From positions 1-55,539 of the forward strand of contig DLKC01000075.1 of the NCBI GenBank assembly GCA_002478885.1: a stretch of 55,539 nucleotides of DNA, written 5' to 3'. A program made the translations under genes and the position numbers. Shown here in pieces: positions 1 to 7,758 of this stretch (its first letter is position 1; every line of letters starts with the position of its first letter). The DNA comes from Chitinophagaceae bacterium UBA7600 (GTDB lineage Bacteria; Bacteroidota; Bacteroidia; Chitinophagales; Chitinophagaceae). Below the pieces are notes generated by a model. The model was not told where the DNA came from. It made no database searches and saw only the letters and a program-made list of their open reading frames with translations.

Positions 1-449
1 ATGTCGACGAAGGCACCATGGTTGACACATGGGCCACCGTGGGTAGTTGCGCACAAATTGGCAAAGCGGTTCACCTGAGTGGCGGCGTAGGAATTGGCGG
101 CGTGCTGGAACCCTTGCAGGCAAGCCCGGTGATAATAGAAGATGGCGCTTTTTTGGGAAGCAGGAGCATTGTTGTTGAAGGGGTAATTGTTGAGAAAGAA
201 GCGGTGCTTGGCGCCAACGTCGTGCTTACGCAATCAACAAAAATCATTGATGTTACCGGCACTGAACCTAAAGAATACCGGGGCCGTGTTCCTGCAAGAA
301 GCGTTGTTATACCGGGCACATACAACAAAGATTTTAAAGCCGGATCGTTTGGTGTAAGCTGTGCCTTGATCATTGGCCAACGCAAACCAAGCACGGATCT
401 TAAAACAAGTTTAAACGACGCGCTGAGAGAATTTAATGTAAGTGCATAG
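1..449 (+). CDS. dapD: 2,3,4,5-tetrahydropyridine-2,6-dicarboxylate N-succinyltransferase, 3' part (cut by window edge)
   Basis: DapD transfers succinyl from succinyl-CoA to tetrahydrodipicolinate in the lysine/diaminopimelate pathway (cytoplasm). The reading frame is already open at base 3, encoding VDEGT followed by [16 protein letters not shown], the hallmark of the left-handed parallel beta-helix domain of DapD. The hexapeptide-repeat pattern continues ([33 protein letters not shown]) and the C-terminal part reads [12 protein letters not shown]. About 148 codons are present, roughly the last half of a normal 270-280 residue protein. The ATG at base 18 is therefore internal and not a start. 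A strong terminator follows the stop codon. The identification is secure. Confidence 0.95.
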   Translation, partial: VDEGTMVDTWATVGSCAQIGKAVHLSGGVGIGGVLEPLQASPVIIEDGAFLGSRSIVVEGVIVEKEAVLGANVVLTQSTKIIDVTGTEPKEYRGRVPARSVVIPGTYNKDFKAGSFGVSCALIIGQRKPSTDLKTSLNDALREFNVSA

Positions 450-478
450 CCCATCGCTTTTATTAACTGTATAAACAG

Positions 479-515
479 GTGCGGCTTTGACAGGAAAAAG
501 CCGCACTTTTTTTTT
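479..515 (+). terminator. Rho-independent terminator of dapD
   Basis: A 9-bp stem (GTGCGGCTT at 479-487 with AAGCCGCAC at 498-506) with a loop of about 10 nt is followed directly by a run of nine T. It sits 30 nt after the dapD stop and 10 nt before the next start, so dapD and the exporter gene are separate units. Confidence 0.9.
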
Positions 516-524
516 GGAAAAAAA

Positions 525-1463
525 ATGAACGACAAAAAACATCGGGAAAGTCTGTTGGTCGGTTTTATTATTGCCTTTCTCGGCTCTGTATTATTCTCTA
601 CAAAAGCCATTATCATAAAAAAAGCTTTTGCCGACACCGGTGTAAGCGCAGTTACCTTGCTGGCCCTACGCATGCTCTTTTCGTTGCCGTTCTATCTTGT
701 TGCTGCGTTGATCAGCAGCAGGCATAAAGACAATGAAAAATTTACCGGCAAAGAATGGCTAATGGTAAGTATTGTTGGTTTACTGGGTTATTATGTTAGT
801 TCCCTGTTTGATTTTCTCGGTTTACAATATGTTTCGGCCGGCATTGAAAGGCTTATCTTATTCTTCTATCCCACCTTTGCTATTTTCATTAATGCATGGC
901 TATTTAAAACCAAGGTTACGCGCAACCAGAAGATTGCGCTGGCGCTGACCTATACCGGAATTGCCATTGCTTATTTTGGTGAGCTGCGATCAGCAAAAAA
1001 TAACCCTGATTTTATTTTCGGAAGTATCCTCGTTTTTATTTGTGCCATTACCTATTCATTGTATATCGTGGGTAGTGGCAGGCTAATCCCAAGGGTCGGC
1101 GCATCAAAGTTTACGGCTTATGCTATGCTGTCCGCTACGGTTGGTGTGTTAACCCATTTTTTTGCAGTATCAAACATTGCCGAAGTTCAGTGGAGTGCCG
1201 ACCTTACTGCTTACGGCCTCATGATTGCTGTCATCTCAACAGTCATTCCTTCTTTTTTACTCTCTATTGGTATGAGAAAGATAGGCTCCAACAACACGGC
1301 TATCGTCACGAGCATCGGCCCTGTGTCTACTATTCTGCAGGCCCACTGGATTCTTGGTGAAAACATCTTTACCGAACAGATCGTTGGAACCATATTGGTA
1401 GTAGGCGGCGTTTTCCTTATCGGGTGGAAAGCTAAAAACAAGGAAATCGTGTCGGCGGATTAG
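525..1463 (+). CDS. EamA/DMT-superfamily transporter
   Basis: This is a 312-residue inner-membrane protein with about ten hydrophobic helices arranged as two EamA repeats. The first begins near residue 13 (GFIIAFLGSVLFSTKAIIIKK), the second near residue 160 (FGSILVFICAITYSLYIVGS). The family holds exporters of amino acids, purines or other metabolites; the substrate cannot be read from the sequence. The second-repeat signature GPVSTILQAHWILGE fits. The ATG lies 10 nt behind the dapD terminator. Downstream, the LiaF-like gene has its own promoter. Family assignment is secure and function open. Confidence 0.85.
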   Translation: MNDKKHRESLLVGFIIAFLGSVLFSTKAIIIKKAFADTGVSAVTLLALRMLFSLPFYLVAALISSRHKDNEKFTGKEWLMVSIVGLLGYYVSSLFDFLGLQYVSAGIERLILFFYPTFAIFINAWLFKTKVTRNQKIALALTYTGIAIAYFGELRSAKNNPDFIFGSILVFICAITYSLYIVGSGRLIPRVGASKFTAYAMLSATVGVLTHFFAVSNIAEVQWSADLTAYGLMIAVISTVIPSFLLSIGMRKIGSNNTAIVTSIGPVSTILQAHWILGENIFTEQIVGTILVVGGVFLIGWKAKNKEIVSAD

Positions 1464-1532
1464 TGTTGTAGTTTTTTCACCGACTCCTTTACCGTGTTCA
1501 CCGACAATAATGTTGAACAAACCTACCGGGCA

Positions 1533-1563
1533 TTGACCAACACTTTTTTTCAATATATTTTTG
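1533..1563 (+). promoter_or_regulatory. Bacteroidota-type promoter for the LiaF-like gene
   Basis: TATTTTTG at 1556-1563 matches the TAnnTTTG -7 consensus of the Bacteroidota primary sigma factor. A TTGA at 1533-1536 lies 19 nt upstream at the -33 position. Transcription would start near 1570, upstream of the ATG at 1593 and downstream of an in-frame ATG at 1494, so the motif also decides the start. Confidence 0.6.
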
Positions 1564-1592
1564 GTTCATCAATCAAAATTAAAATCCTGTTT

Positions 1593-2357
1593 ATGGAAAA
1601 GGATGCAACAAAAAAACGGAGAAACGATAGTGCCTTGAATGGCTTGGTGTTTATCGCAGCAGGTGGTTTATTACTTGCTTATAAAATGGGCGCGCCAATA
1701 CCAACATGGGTTTTTACTTGGCAAATGCTGTTGATCGCAATTGGTATTATTACCGGTTTAAAAAGTAATTTTCAAAACCGCGGCTGGATGATCCTAATAC
1801 TTGTTGGCGGCTTGTTCCTCGCAGATGATGTTTTTACCGGCATCGACCTGCACGATTATATATTGCCGATTATATTAATCTCCGTAGGCCTTATTGTAAT
1901 AACAAAACCTAAAAGAAATCCTTCATACGAATTCTTCGACAAAGACAAATTCAACTATAAAGATACCGCCTCTTATTCGGCCGGTGCAGCTGTTGACAAC
2001 AGCTATACAAGCGAGAACGGCGAGTTCATCAACATTAACGCAGTGTTTGGCGGTGTGAAGAAAATGGTTTTATCGAAAAACTTCATCGGCGGCGAGATCA
2101 ATTGCTTTATGGGCGGCGCCGAAATAAACCTTAGCCAAAGCGATATTAAGAAACCAGTTAAAATGGAGATCAACAATGTCTTCGGTGGAACCAAAATAAT
2201 TGTGCCATCCGACTGGGATGTTAAGAGCGAAGCCACCACCGTATTTGGCGGCGTGGAAGACAAACGCGCCATCACCTCCATTGCGCCAACAGCCGGCAAA
2301 ACGCTGATTATCGAAGGCAACTGTTTCTTCGGCGGTATCGAGATTAAAAACTTCTAA
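1593..2357 (+). CDS. LiaF-like membrane protein (LiaI/LiaF transmembrane plus LiaF C-terminal domain)
   Basis: The protein has 254 residues. An in-frame ATG exists at 1494, but the promoter at 1533-1563 and the start of homology-like sequence favour ATG 1593 (MEKDATKKRR). Four short hydrophobic segments follow (near residues 15-30, 38-55, 60-75 and 85-100), then a soluble C-terminal part with repeated FGG turns (NAVFGGVKK, CFMGGAEI, NVFGGTKI, TVFGGVED, CFFGGIEI), the beta-helix-like pattern of the LiaF cell-wall-active antibiotic-response domain. In Firmicutes LiaF represses the LiaRS envelope-stress system; here it precedes a LytS/LytTR pair. A role in envelope-stress sensing is inference. 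Confidence 0.8.
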   Translation: MEKDATKKRRNDSALNGLVFIAAGGLLLAYKMGAPIPTWVFTWQMLLIAIGIITGLKSNFQNRGWMILILVGGLFLADDVFTGIDLHDYILPIILISVGLIVITKPKRNPSYEFFDKDKFNYKDTASYSAGAAVDNSYTSENGEFININAVFGGVKKMVLSKNFIGGEINCFMGGAEINLSQSDIKKPVKMEINNVFGGTKIIVPSDWDVKSEATTVFGGVEDKRAITSIAPTAGKTLIIEGNCFFGGIEIKNF

Positions 2358-2360
2358 TAC

Positions 2361-2575
2361 AAAAATTATGTTACCGGCATTTGTAGCGCTCCTCAACTTT
2401 TGTTGCGTCGCACTCTTTTACAGCCTCTTTTAAATCAACAGAAAAACATATTAAGCCAGGTGGCAATACAACTGCATAATGATGACAACAGCTTTGCCGC
2501 ATAAAGTGAAGAACGCTGAAGCGTGCGACGCAAATAAAGCTGCCAGGTGTTGTAAAAGCCGGGCTCCAAAAAATT
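2361..2575. repeat. Intergenic inverted repeat, copy A (R/R)
   Basis: The left outer block TTACCGGCATT is near 2370-2381, the left type-R arm GTTGCGTCGCACTCTTTTA at 2402-2420, the right arm GCGTGCGACGCAA at 2521-2533 and the right outer block AAAAGCCGGGCTCC near 2554-2567. The element fills the whole gap between two plus-strand genes, starting 3 nt after one stop and ending 12 nt before the next start. Confidence 0.85.
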
Positions 2576-2587
2576 AAAATTGCTTTT

Positions 2588-2947
2588 ATGAAATGGTATA
2601 TTGTAAAATTAGTTTACCAGGTACTTAGCAGTGAAGGCAAACCAACTTCACAGTTCGACGAACAGTTGCGCATGATAAATGCTGATGATGAACTACACGC
2701 TTTTCAAAAAGCAAGACTGTTGGGCCACCGGGAGCAGGACAGCATATTAAATGGCCTTAATAAACCCGTGTTGTGGAAGTTTATTGATGTGACAGAAGTG
2801 CATGTATTAGGCGGATTGAAAGATGGAACTGAGATAACTTCGCACATATCTGAAGAAGCAAATGCGGCAGCATTCAAAAAATCAATTTATTTGCGTGCAG
2901 CACACCTGCTGGAAAACTGTATGATGCAAACAATACACAATAATTAA
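2588..2947 (+). CDS. DUF4288 domain protein
   Basis: This 119-residue soluble protein opens with MKWYIVKLVYQV, the usual start of DUF4288 proteins, and carries the EQLRMINADDELHAFQKARLLG and LWKFIDVTEV blocks of that family. Its function is unknown. The start codon of the sensor kinase follows 11 nt after its stop, so the two genes are probably co-transcribed with the response regulator. It may be an accessory of that two-component system, but this rests on gene order only. Confidence 0.7.
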   Translation: MKWYIVKLVYQVLSSEGKPTSQFDEQLRMINADDELHAFQKARLLGHREQDSILNGLNKPVLWKFIDVTEVHVLGGLKDGTEITSHISEEANAAAFKKSIYLRAAHLLENCMMQTIHNN

Positions 2948-2958
2948 AATCACAAGCA

Positions 2959-3996
2959 GTGACAGGCTCCATCTTATCCGATAAGAATTTCAAAACCGCG
3001 TTTGCATCGTGGTGGCTGATATGGAGTTTCATTCATTACCTGGCACTGAGCGATAAAGGTATCAGCGTTGAACAGGCCATCACTGATAGCGTTATCAGTA
3101 ATCTTTTATTGGCCGGAGCATGTTTACTCATTAGCAATAACATGCGCTTTTATCTTCCACGGCGCGAAAAATACTGGTATTTACTTATTGTTGGGCTGGC
3201 GATAAGTGGTTTGTGGCTTGCATTCGACAGACTTGTACTCGGCCTCGTATTTTCTGACCCGGCTTACAAACAATTGCTTTCAGCATCGCTGAACCTCAGG
3301 TTTGGAGAATCGTTTTTACTGCTTAATTGCATGAGCATGCTTAGTCTCCTGCTTTATAACCAGCAAGAGCAAAAAGAAATGGAAAGCAGGAAACTTGAAA
3401 CAGAAAAACTTTCAAAAGAAGCAGAGTTGTTAAAACTGCGCCAGCAGCTTCAACCGCACTTTTTATTCAATAGCCTTAATTCGATCAGCGCGCTCACAGG
3501 TGGTGACCCGGTCAGAGCAAGGCACATGATTCAGCAGCTATCAGATTTCCTGAGAGGAACACTTAGAAAAGATGACCAGCAGTGGAGTGCGCTCTCTGAA
3601 GAAATAGAACACCTGAACCTTTATCTTGAAATAGAGAAAGTACGTTTTGGTTACCGGCTCCAAACAAACCTGGAAATCTCAGATGATGTTATGGCAATGA
3701 AAATCCCTGCATTGCTGCTGCAACCCGTTGTTGAGAACGCCATTAAATTTGGATTGTATGACACGATCGACGAAGTGACGATTGAAATAAAAGCAAGGAG
3801 TATTGATGGCGCACTCACCGTATTCGTTTCTAATCCCTTTGATGAAAACACCTCACAACCTTTACATGGTACGGGTTTTGGACTCGCATCGATAAGAAGA
3901 CGGCTTTATCTTTTATTTGCAAGACAGGATCTTTTGACCACCGCCAACATTGACGGGAAATTTATTACCACGATAAAAATACCACAGGCAAAATGA
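2959..3996 (+). CDS. LytS/YehU-family sensor histidine kinase (GTG start)
   Basis: The 345-residue kinase starts at GTG 2959; no suitable ATG lies nearby. Four hydrophobic segments (about residues 14-30, 48-60, 71-95 and 117-134) anchor it in the inner membrane. A charged coiled coil (135-162) leads to the His_kinase domain with RQQLQPHFLFNSLNS, where H167 is the predicted phosphorylation site. The N box reads QPVVENAIKFGL and the glycine-rich box GTGFGLASIRRRL. There is no extracellular sensor domain, as usual for Bacteroidota LytS-like kinases. Its stop overlaps the regulator start by 4 nt (ATGA), indicating translational coupling. Confidence 0.92.
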   Translation: MTGSILSDKNFKTAFASWWLIWSFIHYLALSDKGISVEQAITDSVISNLLLAGACLLISNNMRFYLPRREKYWYLLIVGLAISGLWLAFDRLVLGLVFSDPAYKQLLSASLNLRFGESFLLLNCMSMLSLLLYNQQEQKEMESRKLETEKLSKEAELLKLRQQLQPHFLFNSLNSISALTGGDPVRARHMIQQLSDFLRGTLRKDDQQWSALSEEIEHLNLYLEIEKVRFGYRLQTNLEISDDVMAMKIPALLLQPVVENAIKFGLYDTIDEVTIEIKARSIDGALTVFVSNPFDENTSQPLHGTGFGLASIRRRLYLLFARQDLLTTANIDGKFITTIKIPQAK

Positions 3997-4727
3997 AAGC
4001 AATTATTATAGATGATGAACCATTGGCAAGAAGTATAGTAAAGGAATACCTGCAAGCATATAATGAGATAGCGATAGTAGCCGAATGCGACAATGGGTTT
4101 GAAGGGCTTAAAGCCATTGCACAGCATCAACCCGATATTATATTCCTCGATATCCAGATGCCGAAGATCAATGGCTTTGAAATGCTTGAACTGGTGGAAA
4201 ATCCCCCGGCCGTTATATTCACGACCGCTTTTGAAGAATATGCCATAAAGGCCTTTGAAACACATGCAATAGATTACCTGCTTAAGCCTTTCAGCAAAGA
4301 AAGGTTTGATAAAGCCCTGCAAAAATTATTGCAACAGCAGAAAACTGCCGTCGAAAAAACAAAGGAGTTGCTGGAAGCGCCCGCCGAATCGCCGATTCAG
4401 CAGAACAGAATTGTTGTAAAAGACGGCAGTAAAATAAAAATCATACCAGTAACGCAAATACAATATCTCGAAGCCGCGGATGACTATGTAAAAATTATTA
4501 CGAATGAAGGCACCTATCTCAAAAAAAAGACGATGCAGTATTTTGAACATAGTTTGCAGACAGCGCAGTTTGTAAGGGTTCACCGTTCCTTTATAGTGAA
4601 CATCCAACTCATTACCAGAATAGATGCATATGAAAAAGACAGCCATATCGCACTCCTAAACACAGGCGCAAAAATATTGGTCAGCAAGACCGGGTACGCT
4701 AAACTTAAGGAAGTACTTGGGCTATAA
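3993..4727 (+). CDS. LytTR-family response regulator
   Basis: The protein has 244 residues. An N-terminal receiver domain (residues 1-120) shows the acidic pair D7/D8, phospho-acceptor D53 in IIFLDIQMPKING, T76 in FTTAFEEYA and K98 in LLKPFSKE. A linker leads to a LytTR DNA-binding domain (about 145-240; IQYLEAADDYVKI, FVRVHRSFIVNI). It is the partner of the kinase whose 3' end it overlaps. Targets are unknown; the LiaF-like gene upstream is a candidate by proximity. Confidence 0.93.
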   Translation: MKAIIIDDEPLARSIVKEYLQAYNEIAIVAECDNGFEGLKAIAQHQPDIIFLDIQMPKINGFEMLELVENPPAVIFTTAFEEYAIKAFETHAIDYLLKPFSKERFDKALQKLLQQQKTAVEKTKELLEAPAESPIQQNRIVVKDGSKIKIIPVTQIQYLEAADDYVKIITNEGTYLKKKTMQYFEHSLQTAQFVRVHRSFIVNIQLITRIDAYEKDSHIALLNTGAKILVSKTGYAKLKEVLGL

Positions 4728-4760
4728 ATCCGGTAAATTTTATTTTATTTTAAAGCTTGT

Positions 4761-4791
4761 TTTGGCATAATGGAATTGAACCCTATTTTTG
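4761..4791 (+). promoter_or_regulatory. Promoter of tRNA-Ala
   Basis: TTTG at 4761-4764, a 19-nt spacer and TATTTTTG at 4784-4791 match the Bacteroidota -33/-7 consensus exactly. The stretch CCCTATTTTTGCAGCCC recurs almost unchanged before tRNA-Gln at 21898. Confidence 0.8.
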
Positions 4792-4849
4792 CAGCCCCTT
4801 TATTACCCCTGAAGGAATTGGATTGCGATAGATTAATTACGATTAAACA

Positions 4850-4924
<75 letters not shown>

Positions 4925-4931
4925 AAGCTTT

Positions 4932-4957
4932 AAACCCCGAAAGGGGTTTTTGCTTTT
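4932..4957 (+). terminator. Terminator of tRNA-Ala
   Basis: AAACCCC (4932-4938), a GAAA tetraloop and GGGGTTT (4943-4949) are followed by T-rich sequence. It lies 9 nt after the tRNA. Confidence 0.85.
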
Positions 4958-5168
4958 TCATCAGCTTTCCCGCATTTAGTTTTTTTCTCTGCCAACAAAG
5001 GTGTCACTATCCACAGGCTGACAGCCAACCCTTCCCAATATTGAATATTTTTTTCCCAAAGTGAAACAAATCGTGATCCAAAAAAATAAATATAATTGAT
5101 TTTCAATGATTTAAATTTCTGGCACAGCTTTTCGAATAGTGAATGCATACTTTTTAAACCCTTATAAA

Positions 5169-5693
5169 ATGAACAAGTTTACCCTAATCATGCTTTGCGC
5201 AGTATTTGCATCTTGCAGCAAAGAAGCCGTACTCCCAACAAACAATCAACCAGCTACAGCTACCGTTTCCGACAACGCTATTACAGCCTCTGCTACTTTC
5301 GTCTCTTCTATACCCGGAACTATTTATCTCACTCCAGGTCTGAACACGATTCAACAAGGCAATTTTAGCATTGCAGGTCAAAATTCATATATATCTAAAT
5401 TTTCTTTTGCTGTAACGAATTTGCCATTGCTTGCTGGTTTCAAATTTTATATTGATGGTGCACAATTTCCGGCAACAATCAGCTATTCAAATAACGAGGT
5501 TATCGTTGCTGTGAAAAAAGCTATTGCTATTCAGCCTGGTGATCACAGCTATATTTTGCAGGCAAAAACAACCAGTAGTTCAGGCAGCAGTTTTTCTATA
5601 TCACTAACCAGCGCAAATATCCTGACAGCTCAAAGAACTGCTGTCGACGTATTGAACCTGCCATCGGTAGGCAATACTTTTATCATGAATTAA
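5169..5693 (+). CDS. Small secreted lipoprotein of unknown function
   Basis: I do not recognise the family. The chosen start (5169) gives a lipoprotein signal MNKFTLIMLCAVFASC, with the lipobox cysteine at residue 16; an in-frame ATG at 5139 would put ten residues in front of it. The mature part of about 158 residues is rich in Ser, Thr, Ala and beta-prone sequence, with low charge, suggesting a single beta-sandwich exposed on an outer surface or in the periplasm. A repeat element and the convergent uxaA gene follow. It appears to be a single-gene unit. Confidence 0.7.
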   Translation: MNKFTLIMLCAVFASCSKEAVLPTNNQPATATVSDNAITASATFVSSIPGTIYLTPGLNTIQQGNFSIAGQNSYISKFSFAVTNLPLLAGFKFYIDGAQFPATISYSNNEVIVAVKKAIAIQPGDHSYILQAKTTSSSGSSFSISLTSANILTAQRTAVDVLNLPSVGNTFIMN

Positions 5694-5820
5694 TCAATAT
5701 TCAATAGCTATTATTAAAAAGAATAACAAGGCTTAGGGCCATTAGCCTCGATCATTCAACCTTACAAGGCATTCCACCTCCAACGTAAGGAACAAAAATT
5801 CAAAATTGTTTATAAGGGGA

Positions 5821-5868
5821 AAAAAGCAGGAAGCGGATCAGTAAAACGGTTCGCTTTTCTGTTTTAAT
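5821..5868 (+). terminator. Possible terminator of the lipoprotein gene
   Basis: A bulged inverted repeat pairs AAAAGCAGGAAGCGG with CGCTTTTCTGTTTT and runs into TTTTAATA. It lies about 130 nt after the lipoprotein stop. The stem is imperfect, so confidence is limited. Confidence 0.4.
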
Positions 5869-5881
5869 ACACTATCAAATG

Positions 5882-6080
5882 CTGAAATTTATTGGTTACA
5901 AGCTTCAACTCTTGTTTAAGCAGTTGTTGCGTCGCACACTTGTACCGAGGTAAAAAAAAGCGACAAGCACTTAGGCTTCAAGCCAGGTAGTTTGCCCTTT
6001 TCATTGTTGATTAGTGTTAAGAACGTTCCAGTGAGTGACACAACAAAAGCTGAATAGCATTGCTACAGCCGGAAACAATA
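5882..6080. repeat. Intergenic inverted repeat, copy B (R/S)
   Basis: The 388-nt gap 5694-6081 holds this element and the weak hairpin at 5821. The left arm is type R (GTTGCGTCGCACACTTGTAC, 5926-5945), the right arm type S (GTGAGTGACACAAC, 6031-6044). The right outer block CAGCCGG is at 6066-6072. It lies between convergent genes and ends at the uxaA stop codon. Confidence 0.85.
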
Positions 6081-6081
6081 G

Positions 6082-7734
6082 CTATAGACTAACTCCCCGC
6101 TTCCAGGGGATGAAATCGTCTTGGCCGTGCTTTACTGCAGCCACTTCAATATTTCCGCTTGCAACCTCGATTACGTAATCGAGGATCCTTGCCCCTGCTT
6201 CTTCAATTGTTTCGTTGCCTTCGATGATTGTTCCGGTATCGATATCGATGATATCGCCCATTTTTTTGAACAAAACTGTATTACTCGAAATTTTCACAAC
6301 CGGCACGACAGGATTTCCTGTTGGTGTTCCGAGCCCAGTGGTGAACAAAACAACTGTGGCGCCCGATGCGACCTCAGCGGTAGTTGATTCCACATCATTG
6401 CCGGGTGTGCACAACAAATTAAGACCTGGTTTGGAGACCTTTTCGGGGTAATCAAGCACATCTGTAACAGGCGAAGTACCGCCCTTTTTAGCCGCACCAG
6501 CTGACTTTATTGCATCTGTTATGAGGCCATCTTTTATATTGCCAGGAGATGGATTCATATCAAAACCAGACCCAACAGCTTTGGCCCTGTTGTTATAAGT
6601 GATCATGAGATGACCAAACCGCTCGGCCGTTGCTTCATCAATGCAACGGTCGCTTAAATTTTGTTCCACTCCACACAATTCCGGAAACTCGCTTAAAATA
6701 ACAGTACCCCCTAATGCTACGAGAAGATCGGATGTATATCCGATCGCGGGATTCGCGGAAATACCAGAGAAGCCATCACTTCCTCCACACTCAAGACCAA
6801 TACAAATCTTGTCGACCGGTGCAGGTCTTCTTTCTTGTTGGTTGGCGATCATTAAACCGGCAAATGTTTTCTTTATGGCCTGGGCAATCAACTCATTTAT
6901 CTCCCCTATTTTTTGCTGTTCCAAAATATAGATGGGTTTGTCAAAATTGGGTGAGCGCCTGGCAATCTCACTTTCGAGCATCGCCACCTGCGCATTCTGA
7001 CATCCGAGACTTAGTACCGTTGCTCCCGCCACATTAGGATGTGTTACATAGCCCGCCAGCAAGCCACACAAAGCCTGTGCGTCCTGCCTCGTTCCCCCGC
7101 AACCTAACTCGTGTGACAAAAATTTGATTCCATCGACATTTGGAAACAGGCGGTCTGATTTTTTCATGGCAGCATCGACCTGTATATCGGCGTTAAGAAT
7201 TGATTCCACATCGCTTCCTGCCTGGTACATTTCAATCAACTGCTTTGATTGCTGCCGGAATGACTGGTTATTCCCATAGCCTAATTCATTTACCAGTGAT
7301 TGTTCTAAAATATCCAGATTCCGGTTTTCACAAAAAACCATAGGTATCACTATCCAATAGTTAGCAGTTCCAACAGAGCCATCGCTTCTGTAATATCCAT
7401 TAAAAGTTCGCCCCTGGTATTTTGACACATCAGGAACCGACCAATGAGTATTTCTCTCGCCGGTTTTAAAATCACCAGATGCATGTTTCACGTTGGTCGT
7501 GTTTATCCATGAACCACTGGCGATGGACTGCTGCGCTTTTCCCACGAGCACGCCATACATAATAATCTCGGCCCCCGCAGCCAGGTCACAGATGGCAAAC
7601 TTATGTTTTGCCTTGATATTGTCCTGTAGCTGGTAAACCGATCCATCAAATGCTATGCGCTCGCCCTTTAACAGGTCGGTAAGTGCGACCAATACATTGT
7701 CCGACGGATGAACTTTTAAAACACGATGTTTCAT
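6082..7734 (-). CDS. uxaA: UxaA-family sugar-acid dehydratase (altronate dehydratase type)
   Basis: This 550-residue protein has the full two-domain architecture: an N-terminal SAF domain (about residues 5-90, HPSDNVLVALTDLLKGE) and a long UxaA domain with NRNLDILEQSL, SHELGCGGTRQD and GLECGGSDGFSGISANPAIG. Altronate dehydratase converts D-altronate to 2-keto-3-deoxygluconate (KDG). The stop-to-start gap to uxaB, which makes altronate, is 24 nt, supporting that role. Split UxaA homologues act as fuconate dehydratase in the Campylobacter fucose cluster, so with the fucose genes nearby a second substrate is possible. The family is secure and the substrate is inferred. Confidence 0.88.
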   Translation of the reverse strand: MKHRVLKVHPSDNVLVALTDLLKGERIAFDGSVYQLQDNIKAKHKFAICDLAAGAEIIMYGVLVGKAQQSIASGSWINTTNVKHASGDFKTGERNTHWSVPDVSKYQGRTFNGYYRSDGSVGTANYWIVIPMVFCENRNLDILEQSLVNELGYGNNQSFRQQSKQLIEMYQAGSDVESILNADIQVDAAMKKSDRLFPNVDGIKFLSHELGCGGTRQDAQALCGLLAGYVTHPNVAGATVLSLGCQNAQVAMLESEIARRSPNFDKPIYILEQQKIGEINELIAQAIKKTFAGLMIANQQERRPAPVDKICIGLECGGSDGFSGISANPAIGYTSDLLVALGGTVILSEFPELCGVEQNLSDRCIDEATAERFGHLMITYNNRAKAVGSGFDMNPSPGNIKDGLITDAIKSAGAAKKGGTSPVTDVLDYPEKVSKPGLNLLCTPGNDVESTTAEVASGATVVLFTTGLGTPTGNPVVPVVKISSNTVLFKKMGDIIDIDTGTIIEGNETIEEAGARILDYVIEVASGNIEVAAVKHGQDDFIPWKRGVSL

Positions 7735-7758
7735 TGAAATTATATTTCGGCATTAAGA

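Noticed and set aside
71..673. Long antisense open frame across dapD and the first exporter gene.
   Set aside because: A shadow of dapD and the following gene; it crosses a strong terminator and its composition has no family resemblance.
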